NCBI GenBank assembly: GCA_025964075.1 | Contig: JAOPZQ010000345.1 | Coordinates: forward strand, 1 to 5,917 | Reading direction: 5' to 3' | From: Solirubrobacterales bacterium | GTDB lineage: Bacteria; Actinomycetota; Thermoleophilia; Solirubrobacterales; Solirubrobacteraceae | Length of the DNA: 5,917 nucleotides | Shown: piece by piece, positions 1 through 5,212 of the stretch | How positions within the stretch are numbered: position 1 is the stretch's first letter | How the letters are laid out: each line of letters starts with the position of its first letter | Notes under the pieces: model-generated | What the model saw: only the letters and a program-made list of their open reading frames with translations | Told to the model about the DNA's origin: nothing | The model's database searches: none | Position numbers and translations under genes: made by a program

Positions 1-1319
1 ACGCGGCGACCGGCGGGGAGCAGCAGACGGAGGCGGCCACCCGCAACCCGCGCGGCGGTGGCACGGCCGTTCACGGTTGCCCGCGCCACACGCGTGTGAC
101 GCGGCAGCGCCAGGAGGAGTGCGCGGCGGCGGCAGGATCGGGGGCCGTGGCCCACGGCCGGGGCCGGTGCCGCCGGCGCCTCGGCGCACGGCATGGCCGT
201 CTCGCGCTTGCTGTAGCGGGAGAGGAACCGCCACGAGATCTCGGCGCCGTTCGGGCCCTTGGGGTCCGTGAAGCTCGCAAGCTTCGGGTCGCTCGAGCCA
301 CCCGGCCAGAAGTGGTTCATGCCGTGGATCGACCAGCGCTCGCCGACGATGCAGCCGTCCGGGTCGCGGTAGGTGCTGACGGTCGAGGCGTAGCCGCCTG
401 GCTTGGGTTCCTCGCGGATGGAGGACGGCCTCAGGCGGATCGGGCCGTCCTGGGTGCCGCTGATCACGAGGTTGTTCGTCCGCAGGCCCTGCTCGAGGGC
501 CTTGTCGGCGCACGGAGGGGTGATGCCCTGGTCCGCATCGCCTCCCATGACGAGGCGCGGGACGACCCGTGCGCGCGACCCCATCTCGCCGTACGCGAGC
601 TGCGCGCTGACCGCGACCGGGGTCGTGACCGGGTTGCCCACCAGGCATTCGGGGTCGGCGTACGCTCCGCCGGCATTGATCGCCACCGCGGCGTAGAGGT
701 CCGGGTACGCGGCGGCCATGATCGACGTCATGAAGGCGCCCGCGGACATGCCCACCATGTAGACGCGCTCCGGGTCGATGCGCCAGCGAGCCATCACGGC
801 GCGCGTCATCCCGGCGATCGCCGCGGCGTCCCCGGAGTCCCGGTGCCAGCTGGTCGGCACGGGGAACCGCCAGCACCGCATCGTCGGGCCCGGCTGCAGC
901 GTCGCGATGGCATCGACGTCGGGGTAGAGCACGACGAAGCCCTCGCGCTCGGCGACGCGGTTGTAGAGGTTGGCGCGCATCTGCTGGTCGGCGGTGGTCT
1001 GGCAGCCGTGCGTCATGACGACGAGCGGTGCCGGGCGCGTGCGGCCGTACGTGGTCGGGACGTAGACGATGTACGGGTAGGTCGCCGGCCCCGACCCGTA
1101 GTGCAACGTCTGCGTGGAGCCGGGGTCGGGGGGATCGGCGGCGCGCGCGGACGCGGGGGGGACCGCCGCACGCGGCTCGAACGCCACCGGCGCCGAGGGC
1201 GCGTCGGCTGCCCAGGCGCTCGCCGTCACGGTCGCCGCCGTAGCGAGTGCAGCCGCGACGCCGATCCACCCTCGGCGTCTCCGCCGATCGCCGGGCGGCT
1301 CATGACTCGGTCCTCCCAC
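1..1319 (-). CDS. Secreted PHB-depolymerase/feruloyl-esterase family hydrolase (LpqC-like), 3' end beyond window
   Basis: This is an alpha/beta hydrolase of the extracellular polyhydroxybutyrate depolymerase/LpqC esterase family, expected to cleave ester bonds in polymers or aryl esters outside the cell. Reading from the GTG at 1319-1317, residues 12-37 form an Arg-rich n-region (RRRRRGWIG) and an Ala-rich hydrophobic stretch, a signal peptide that loosely fits a Tat pattern. Family marks follow: HGC near 104-106 (oxyanion region), the nucleophile elbow GMSAG with Ser192, GGDAD near 259-263 (probable acid Asp) and GMNHFWPGG with His336. From about residue 380 an Ala/Pro linker leads to a basic tail containing RATVNGR, as in C-terminal beta domains of actinobacterial exoenzymes. 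The frame is still open at position 3 after 439 codons. The GTG has an AAGGGAGAG ribosome site just upstream. An ATG at 1303 has a good GGGAGG site but is out of frame and stops after 25 codons. The gene is divergent from a TetR gene, its likely regulator. The family is confident; the true substrate is unknown. Confidence 0.9.
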   Translation of the reverse strand, partial: MGGPSHEPPGDRRRRRGWIGVAAALATAATVTASAWAADAPSAPVAFEPRAAVPPASARAADPPDPGSTQTLHYGSGPATYPYIVYVPTTYGRTRPAPLVVMTHGCQTTADQQMRANLYNRVAEREGFVVLYPDVDAIATLQPGPTMRCWRFPVPTSWHRDSGDAAAIAGMTRAVMARWRIDPERVYMVGMSAGAFMTSIMAAAYPDLYAAVAINAGGAYADPECLVGNPVTTPVAVSAQLAYGEMGSRARVVPRLVMGGDADQGITPPCADKALEQGLRTNNLVISGTQDGPIRLRPSSIREEPKPGGYASTVSTYRDPDGCIVGERWSIHGMNHFWPGGSSDPKLASFTDPKGPNGAEISWRFLSRYSKRETAMPCAEAPAAPAPAVGHGPRSCRRRALLLALPRHTRVARATVNGRATAARVAGGRLRLLLPAGRR

Positions 1320-1376
1320 GCGCTCTCCCTTGCCTGCCTGTCGACCCACGCCTGCCGCATGTACCAAGAAGCGGTT

Positions 1377-1400
1377 GATAGTACACCTGATGGTATTGTC
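1377..1400. promoter_or_regulatory. Imperfect dyad in the esterase/TetR divergent intergenic region, candidate TetR operator
   Basis: GATAGTAC (1377-1384) and GTATTGTC (1393-1400) form an inverted repeat matching at 6 of 8 positions, separated by 8 bp. The dyad lies in the 86-bp gap between the divergent esterase and TetR starts, and is AT-richer than its surroundings. A minus-strand -10-like TACTAT (1378-1383) and a plus-strand -10-like TATTGT (1394-1399) overlap the two arms, so one bound repressor could block both promoters. Neither has a convincing -35. Assignment as the operator is inference from position and symmetry. Confidence 0.4.
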
Positions 1401-1405
1401 GCGTC

Positions 1406-2029
1406 GTGCCACAGACCGCGCTCACGGACGGGGCCGCACCAGATGTCGCACTCGCCGAGCCCCGGCGCTTCTCCTCTCGCCAGGAGGAGGTGCTCGATGT
1501 CGTCGAGGCCGTGTTCCTCCGCGAGGGCGTGCGCGCCGTGAGAATCGGCCGACTCGCAGCCGAGGCCCGCTGCTCGCGCAGCACGCTCTACGAGCTGGCG
1601 CCGAGCAAGGAGGAGCTCCTGCTCATCGTCCTCGACCGCATGATGCACCGGATCATGTCGCGCGGCGTGCAGGCGATCCGGCGGGAGTCCGACCCGGTGG
1701 AGCAGATCCGGGCGATGCTCACGAGCGGCGCGCTGGACTTCGCACCGCTCGGTCCGAGGTTCATGGAGGCCGTCCGGGACTACCCGCCCGCGAGACTGCT
1801 GTTCGATCGGCGCATCGCCGACTCGCGCGACGCACTGGAGCGGCTGGTCCGTGAGGGAACCGAACAAGGGCGCTTCCAGTCGGTTCACCCGCGCGTCGTC
1901 GCCGAGGCCATCTTCGTGGTCGTCCTCAGGTTCACCGAACCGGAGTTCGTCCGCTCCGCCGGCGTGAGCTCGTCGATCGCGCTCCGCGAGTGCGTGGACC
2001 TGCTCGTCGACGGCCTGCGGCCCCGCTGA
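1406..2029 (+). CDS. TetR/AcrR-family transcriptional regulator
   Basis: This 207-residue protein has the usual TetR size and plan: an N-terminal three-helix DNA-binding domain followed by a divergent helical ligand/dimer domain. After a 20-residue leader, helix 1 is about 25-40, and the helix-turn-helix lies near residues 45-66 (VRIGRLAAEARCSRSTLYEL), with the typical STLYxxxxSKEELL ending, where K68 and E69-E70 start helix 4. The remainder (75-207) is helical, includes FMEAVRDYP near 115, and gives no ligand clue. It starts at a GTG with no purine-rich ribosome site. TATTGT sits seven bases before the GTG, so the mRNA may be leaderless. It is divergent from the secreted esterase and probably represses it and itself through the intergenic dyad; this is inferred from context only. 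It ends at 2029, convergent with the oxidoreductase. Confidence 0.92.
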   Translation: MPQTALTDGAAPDVALAEPRRFSSRQEEVLDVVEAVFLREGVRAVRIGRLAAEARCSRSTLYELAPSKEELLLIVLDRMMHRIMSRGVQAIRRESDPVEQIRAMLTSGALDFAPLGPRFMEAVRDYPPARLLFDRRIADSRDALERLVREGTEQGRFQSVHPRVVAEAIFVVVLRFTEPEFVRSAGVSSSIALRECVDLLVDGLRPR

Positions 2030-2151
2030 CTGGACGACAGTGCACGAGCGCCAGCGTGCGAGGCCTACCGCCGCTTCGAGGCAAGGCTCCGGCGTTGCTC
2101 ATCGCGATCAAACCTTTTCGTTGTGACGGGTGGCGCCGGACCTGGGGTGAG
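2030..2151. other. Convergent intergenic region, no strong terminator
   Basis: These 122 bp separate the 3' ends of the TetR gene (plus) and the oxidoreductase gene (minus). The best hairpin is GCACG (2042-2046) pairing with CGTGC (2055-2059) around an 8-base loop, 13 bases after the TetR stop. It has no T-tract, so I call it only a weak possible terminator. I see no coding potential or repeat here. Confidence 0.35.
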
Positions 2152-3132
2152 TCACGGGAGGACGACGAGCTTGCCGGTCGCCGATCCGTGTTCGATGTGC
2201 GCGTGCGCTTGGGCGATCTCGTCCAGCGCGTAGGTGCGGTGGATGGGGACGGTGAGGCGGCCGGCGGCGACCGCGTCGAGGTAGGCCTGGAAGATGTCGC
2301 TGGGGAGGTCGGCGGCGTCGCCGCCGTAGGCGGTGAGCCGGACGCCCGTCGGGAGGTAGTCGATCGGGTAGAAGTCCGCGACGGTCCACTCGTTGCTCAG
2401 CATGCCGGTGAAGCACACGACGCCGTGGACGGCGGTGGCGCGGAGGGTGTCGGGGAGCGTGTTGGTGCCGACGAGCTCGAGCGCCGCCTCGACGCCGTCC
2501 GGGACGATCTCTCGCGCCTGCGCTGCGACGTCACCGTCGTCGAGGAGGACGTGCTCGACGCCGATCGCCTCGAGCGCCGCCACGCGGTCGGGTTGGCGGG
2601 TCGTGGAGAGGACCGTGAGGCCCCGGTCCTTGGCGAGGATCGCCGCGGCCATCCCGACCGACGAGGTGCCGCCCCGGATCAGCAGCGTCTGGCCGGGCCT
2701 CGCGTCGAGGCCGACGGTCAGCGAGCCGTGGGCGGTCTGCAGCATCTCGGGGATCGCGCCCAGCGTCGCCCAGTCGAGCTCGGAGCGAAACGGGATCACC
2801 TGGGTCGCCGGCACGCTGGTGTACTCGGCATAGCCGCCGTCGAAGGTGCGGCCCATGCCACCCATCATCGCCGCGACCTGCTGGCCTTCCTCGAACTCGC
2901 TCCCGGGCGCAGCGACGACGACGCCCGTCGCCTCGATGCCGAGCACGCGCGGGAAGGTGACGCCCTGCGCGAGGCCCAGGCGCATGTGCAGCTCCGAGCG
3001 ATTGATCCCGAACGCCTTGATCCGGATGAGCACCCAACCCGGGGGCGGTTCCGGGACCGGAAGCTCGCGGATCCGCAGTGCCTCGGGCGAGCCCGGGGCG
3101 TCGAGCACGACGGCGCGCATCGTCGCGGTCAT
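2152..3132 (-). CDS. Zinc-independent MDR oxidoreductase, NADPH:quinone reductase type
   Basis: This 326-residue enzyme belongs to the medium-chain dehydrogenase/reductase superfamily, quinone oxidoreductase branch, expected to be a cytosolic NAD(P)H-dependent reductase of quinones or activated alkenes. The N-terminal GroES-like domain (about 1-125) starts MTATMRAVVLDAPGSPEAL and contains GINRSELHMRLG (42-53) and LGIEATGVV (64-72). The Cys/His ligands of zinc alcohol dehydrogenases are absent. The Rossmann domain has GGTSSVGMAAA (154-163) and then a basic TTRQPDR segment after the second strand, which suggests NADPH preference. The protein ends in GKLVVLP, the usual C-terminus of the family. 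The ATG (3132-3130) overlaps the stop of the upstream MarR gene as ATGA, so the two are probably co-transcribed and translationally coupled; M5 is an alternative start. The open frame continues upstream inside the MarR gene, but that part has no family similarity. The substrate is unknown. Confidence 0.93.
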   Translation of the reverse strand: MTATMRAVVLDAPGSPEALRIRELPVPEPPPGWVLIRIKAFGINRSELHMRLGLAQGVTFPRVLGIEATGVVVAAPGSEFEEGQQVAAMMGGMGRTFDGGYAEYTSVPATQVIPFRSELDWATLGAIPEMLQTAHGSLTVGLDARPGQTLLIRGGTSSVGMAAAILAKDRGLTVLSTTRQPDRVAALEAIGVEHVLLDDGDVAAQAREIVPDGVEAALELVGTNTLPDTLRATAVHGVVCFTGMLSNEWTVADFYPIDYLPTGVRLTAYGGDAADLPSDIFQAYLDAVAAGRLTVPIHRTYALDEIAQAHAHIEHGSATGKLVVLP

Positions 3133-3581
3133 GTCCCGTCCGCGTGATCGATGGAGGTCAGCAGCCGGGACACGTAGTCGCTCAGTTGCCGCTGCTCGTC
3201 GGGGCGCAGGACGCCACCCAGGATGCCGTCCACCTCCGCCTCGTAGGTCTTGACCGCGGCGGTCAGCTTGCGCTTGCCGGCTGCGGTGAGCACCACGCGT
3301 GAGGCGCGGCGGTCGTCGGGATCCGACTGACGCGCGATCAACGCGGCTCGCTCGATCCGGTCGACGAGCTTGCTCGTTCCCCCCACGGTGACGCGCAGCG
3401 CCCGAGCGAGGTCGCCGACACGCATGCCGCCGCCGCGCGCGCGAGCGATGAAGAGCAGCGATTCGAAGAACGCCAGCGGAAGCTCGTGCGACTCCCGCAA
3501 GCGGGCATCGACGCGATCCCACAGCGCGATCTCCAAGCGGATCAGGTCGGTGGCCCACGAGACGCCGTCAACGGCACTCAT
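3129..3581 (-). CDS. MarR-family winged-helix regulator, first gene of oxidoreductase operon
   Basis: This is a 150-residue MarR-type repressor, the normal length. Helical dimerisation segments lie at about 8-31 and 105-148. The DNA-binding core is at 53-82 (MRVGDLARALRVTVGGTSKL, then VDRIERAALI), and the wing is at 84-98 with the hallmark SDPDDRRASRVVLTAAG. I chose the ATG at 3581-3579, which has AGGGG five bases upstream and starts MSAVDGVSW. An upstream in-frame ATG at 3635 would add 18 residues lacking family character and would run into the operator-like region. The protein has no cysteine, so thiol oxidation sensing as in OhrR- or YodB-type regulators is not possible; a small ligand is more likely. 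It overlaps the oxidoreductase gene by 4 bp and presumably controls that operon. The ligand is not known. Confidence 0.92.
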   Translation of the reverse strand: MSAVDGVSWATDLIRLEIALWDRVDARLRESHELPLAFFESLLFIARARGGGMRVGDLARALRVTVGGTSKLVDRIERAALIARQSDPDDRRASRVVLTAAGKRKLTAAVKTYEAEVDGILGGVLRPDEQRQLSDYVSRLLTSIDHADGT

Positions 3582-3640
3582 GTGAGCCCCTGGTCTTCGC
3601 TCTCCCGGCGATCGGGCATGCCACCACCCTACCATATGTA

Positions 3641-3665
3641 TTCCATGGAAATTAGTTCCGCGGAC
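3641..3665. promoter_or_regulatory. Tandem TTCCNNGGA palindromes upstream of MarR/oxidoreductase operon, candidate operator
   Basis: An AT-rich patch upstream of the MarR start holds the perfect palindrome TTCCATGGAA (3641-3650) and a second related one, TTCCGCGGAC (3656-3665, with TCCGCGGA perfect). Their centres are 15 bp apart. A minus-strand -10-like TATGGT lies beside them (complement of 3630-3635) and the MarR ATG is about 60 bp downstream. The symmetry, repetition and position fit an autoregulatory MarR operator. The binding protein is inferred, not shown. Confidence 0.45.
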
Positions 3666-3671
3666 TCCATA

Positions 3672-3711
3672 CCGGCAACCGATATACCTCGCTGGTTCCC
3701 GAGGATGCCGG
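3672..3711. repeat. Nested inverted repeat between the two MarR genes
   Basis: An outer pair CCGGCA (3672-3677) and TGCCGG (3706-3711) is perfect. It encloses an inner perfect pair CCTCG (3687-3691) and CGAGG (3700-3704) with an 8-base loop. There is no T-tract on either strand. It could be an RNA structure at the 3' side of the upstream MarR transcript or part of the downstream gene's control region. Confidence 0.35.
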
Positions 3712-3723
3712 CGCGGACCAGTG

Positions 3724-3767
3724 CCCTGCTTTTGGGCCGAGAGGCGAGTCTTCGCATCGGCGCAGGG
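3724..3767 (-). terminator. Nested hairpin directly after the second MarR gene, possible terminator
   Basis: Read on the minus strand, immediately after the TGA, three nested perfect stems can form: CCCTGC with GCAGGG (3762-3767/3724-3729), GCCGA with TCGGC (3757-3761/3736-3740) and GCGA with TCGC (3752-3755/3744-3747), closing a 4-base loop. The outer stem is interrupted by an unpaired CCAAAA on one side. There is no downstream U-tract, so classical intrinsic termination is not assured. Confidence 0.35.
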
Positions 3768-4328
3768 TCATTGAGGCCGGCGGCTTCTTCGTCGTGGTTC
3801 GTCACCGGCGGGCGGTTGCGGCGCGAGCAGGCGATGGACCTCTTGTGTGGAGTCGCGTGCGGGGCTGGTGTCGTTGTCGTGATTGCGCAGGAGGTCGTGA
3901 AGGTCCGTCAGGGCGCGAATGATCGCCTCGCGGCGGCGAGCCGGGAGCTCGGCGAGCAGCGGCTGTAGGACTTCCTCGTTGGCGTTGCGGGCCTGGACCT
4001 GTCGTGCCCGGCGCTGCACCTCCTCGGGGACGTGGACGATGGTGCGTCGTCCGTCTGCCGGGTCTGAGCGGGTCTGGGCCCAGTTGCGCCCGCCTAGCCC
4101 TACGACAGCGCTTGAGACGCGGCTTTGCGCGTAGCCGGTGCGCTGGGCGAGCTCGGTGATCGTGCTCGGCCCGTGGTCCAGGAGGTCGTACATCACGATC
4201 AGCTCCGCCGTCGGCACGCCGGGCGCCAGCTCGCGGATATCGGCTTGGCCCGCCTCGGCCAGGCGTTGTCCTAGCCAGATCAGGTCTCTCACGTTCACGG
4301 CGTCTAGGGTAGCTCTCGACAGATGCAT
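3768..4328 (-). CDS. MarR-family regulator, divergent from membrane protein gene
   Basis: This winged-helix regulator of about 186 residues is MarR-like. A dimerisation helix lies at about 12-34, then TAELIVMYDLLDHGP (40-54). The recognition helix-turn-helix is at 56-76 (TITELAQRTGYAQSRVSSAV), and the wing at 85-100 has RSDPADGRRTIVHV, which matches the MarR DxDxR pattern. Helices after 105 complete the fold, and the last 25 residues are a polar basic tail (PRRRSRRPQ end). There is no cysteine. The start is uncertain. I use the ATG at 4328-4326, which lies inside an AGATGCATCT palindrome and has no ribosome site. GTG codons at 4298 and 4292 would begin just before NVRDLIWLG, and an ATG at 4385 would include the whole operator region in the gene. 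The overlap of start and palindrome suggests autoregulation. The likely second target is the divergent membrane protein gene. Confidence 0.87.
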   Translation of the reverse strand: MHLSRATLDAVNVRDLIWLGQRLAEAGQADIRELAPGVPTAELIVMYDLLDHGPSTITELAQRTGYAQSRVSSAVVGLGGRNWAQTRSDPADGRRTIVHVPEEVQRRARQVQARNANEEVLQPLLAELPARRREAIIRALTDLHDLLRNHDNDTSPARDSTQEVHRLLAPQPPAGDEPRRRSRRPQ

Positions 4329-4355
4329 CTTATGCGATGTATCTTGTAAGATACA
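4321..4355. promoter_or_regulatory. Two palindromes in the MarR/membrane-protein divergent promoter, candidate operators
   Basis: TGTATCTTGTAAGATACA (4338-4355) is an inverted repeat with two perfect 8-base arms around GT. AGATGCATCT (4321-4330) is a perfect 10-bp palindrome whose half AGATGCA resembles the AGATACA half of the first. The centres are 21 bp apart, about two helical turns, which places both on one face. The larger site lies where the promoters of both divergent genes should be (TATCTT and TAAGAT are -10-like) and the smaller covers the MarR ATG. This is strong sequence evidence for a dimer-binding operator; MarR as the ligand is inferred. Confidence 0.6.
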
Positions 4356-4371
4356 ACGACCTGCACCCAAC

Positions 4372-4379
4372 GGGAGGAG
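4372..4379 (+). promoter_or_regulatory. Ribosome binding site that selects the TTG start of the membrane protein
   Basis: GGGAGGAG at 4372-4379 is a near-ideal Shine-Dalgarno. Its GGAGG core (4373-4377) ends 7 bases before an in-frame TTG at 4385. The next in-frame ATG, at 4400, is 22 bases away, which is too far. The in-frame ATG at 4337 lies inside the operator and has no ribosome site. Confidence 0.7.
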
Positions 4380-4384
4380 CCCCA

Positions 4385-4897
4385 TTGCTGGCGCAAGCGA
4401 TGATCATCAACGCCGTAGTCCTGCTCGTGGTTCTTGAATCCGACGTCGGCCCGCAGCGGACGATCACCCGTTTCCGCGTCATCCGCCCGCTCGTGTCCGC
4501 CTGTCTCATCGTTCCGTTCTTCATCAAGGGCGCCGCCACCACAGGTACGGGTCTCATGCTCGAGATCGCCCTGGCAGCAGCTGGAATCGCCCTCGGCCTG
4601 GCCACCGCCTCGATGATGAGCGTGTATCGCAGCCCCAAGACAGGCAAGGCCGTGACGCGGGCCGGTCTCGGCTACGCCGGGCTGTGGACGGCGGTCATCG
4701 GTGCCCGAGCGGCGTTCTCCTACGGCTCGGTCCACTGGTTCGGTCCGCAATTTGGGCGATGGATGGCAAACCACTCGGTCACCTCGTCGGCTGTCACGGA
4801 CGCGCTCATCTTCATGGCCGTCGGGATGCTGCTCACACGCGTGATCGCGATGGGCGTCCGCGCCAAGAACCTGCCCGCGCACGGCGTCATCACATGA
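4385..4897 (+). CDS. Small multi-pass membrane protein of unknown function
   Basis: I do not recognise a family with certainty. From the TTG at 4385 the protein has 170 residues with four to five hydrophobic segments: about 5-17 (AMIINAVVLLVVL), 32-47 (ending CLIVPFFIKG), 57-80 (Ala/Gly-rich, LAAAGIALGLATAS), 94-111 and 136-155 (LIFMAVGMLLTRVIAM). Between them are short charged loops such as ESDVGPQRTITRFR (18-31) and YRSPKTGKAVTR (81-92). No enzyme motif is visible. The plan, with a basic loop before the second segment, resembles small DUF1453/CcdC-like membrane proteins of Gram-positives, but I hold that only as a possibility. It is transcribed divergently from a MarR gene across a palindromic control region, and such pairs often encode inducible transport or envelope functions. 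Its stop abuts a dehydrogenase remnant on the other strand. Confidence 0.82.
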   Translation: MLAQAMIINAVVLLVVLESDVGPQRTITRFRVIRPLVSACLIVPFFIKGAATTGTGLMLEIALAAAGIALGLATASMMSVYRSPKTGKAVTRAGLGYAGLWTAVIGARAAFSYGSVHWFGPQFGRWMANHSVTSSAVTDALIFMAVGMLLTRVIAMGVRAKNLPAHGVIT

Positions 4898-5144
4898 AGC
4901 GGACGCCAAGGGACCCAGTTCGTCGAAAACGGATCGCGCCTCGGCGGCGGAGACTTCCTCGACGCCGCCGAGCAGCCCGCGGCCGCGGTTGTTGACCAGC
5001 ACGTCGATGCCCGCGAACCCCTCGACGGTCTCCTGGACGGCGCGCTCAGCCTGCTCGGATGAGGTGACGTCCAGCGGCAGCGTGAGCCGTCTGGACGCGC
5101 CTGACGCCACCCGCTCGCACTCACGCACCACCAGTGCTGTCGGG
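4898..5144 (-). pseudogene. Remnant of a short-chain dehydrogenase/reductase (SDR)
   Basis: In one minus-strand frame the translation reads LVVRECERVASGAS, RRLTLPLDVTSSEQAERAV, GIDVLVNNRGRGLLGGVEE and VSAAEARSVFDELGPLAS, in order. This is the stretch of a classical SDR from the end of strand beta2 through the PLDV cofactor region, the NNAG motif and helix alpha4. Three things show decay. The N-terminal TGxxxGIG dinucleotide motif is missing, with a TGA in frame just upstream at 5162-5160. NNAG has become NNRG. The usual FDTNVxGPLA is shortened to FDELGPLA. The catalytic Ser and YxxxK are gone, because similarity stops where the membrane protein gene ends. The frame happens to stay open into that gene, but this has no SDR character. 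It is therefore a piece of about 80 codons from an original of about 270, and it is very unlikely to be functional. Confidence 0.75.
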
Positions 5145-5162
5145 GCGAGCGGGTGGCGTCAG
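5101..5162. repeat. Perfect 18-bp inverted repeat with 26-base spacer
   Basis: CTGACGCCACCCGCTCGC (5101-5118) is exactly complementary to 5145-5162. The 26-base spacer contains a smaller dyad, GCAC/GTGC (5125-5128/5134-5137). The repeat starts about 50 bases past the amidase stop, so in the minus-strand transcript it would fold into a very stable hairpin, possibly acting as a terminator or 3' stabiliser, although no T-tract follows. The left arm lies within the SDR-like coding remnant, so part of the repeat is derived from, or copied from, that gene. Confidence 0.7.
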
Positions 5163-5212
5163 ATCACGCCCAGCCGCACGCGAATCTGAACCCGAATTTC
5201 CGCATCACGACA

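Noticed and set aside
96..1541. Long plus-strand open frame of 481 codons across the esterase gene
   Set aside because: It is low-complexity Arg/Ala/Gly/His-rich with no motif, and it overlaps both the esterase on the other strand, with its full catalytic motifs, and the TetR start. It is a GC-driven shadow frame.
1226..1888. Minus-strand open frame of 220 codons opposite the TetR gene
   Set aside because: It lacks family character and overlaps the TetR helix-turn-helix region and the divergent promoter. Only its last 25 codons, from the ATG at 1303, were worth a note as a decoy start.
2123..2155. GTGAC/GTCAC pair as a terminator of the oxidoreductase
   Set aside because: There are only five paired bases across a 23-base loop, it partly overlaps the stop codon, and it has no T-tract.
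1990..3147. Plus-strand open frame of 385 codons opposite the oxidoreductase
   Set aside because: The composition is Asp/Arg/Gly/Val-rich with no recognisable motif. It lies opposite a well-formed MDR enzyme, so it is a shadow.
3133..3558. Upstream extension of the oxidoreductase reading frame
   Set aside because: The frame stays open into the MarR gene, but the extra residues are Arg-rich and not family-like. The MTATMRAVV start with the ATGA overlap fits the MDR N-terminus.
4304..5131. Minus-strand 275-codon frame taken as a complete SDR gene
   Set aside because: Only the first 75 or so codons resemble an SDR. The rest is antisense to the membrane protein gene and has no SDR motifs, so I report a pseudogene fragment instead.
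5101..5162. Inverted repeat as terminal repeats of an insertion sequence
   Set aside because: The arms are only 26 bases apart with no transposase between them and no flanking target duplication visible. A hairpin or inverted duplication is more economical.
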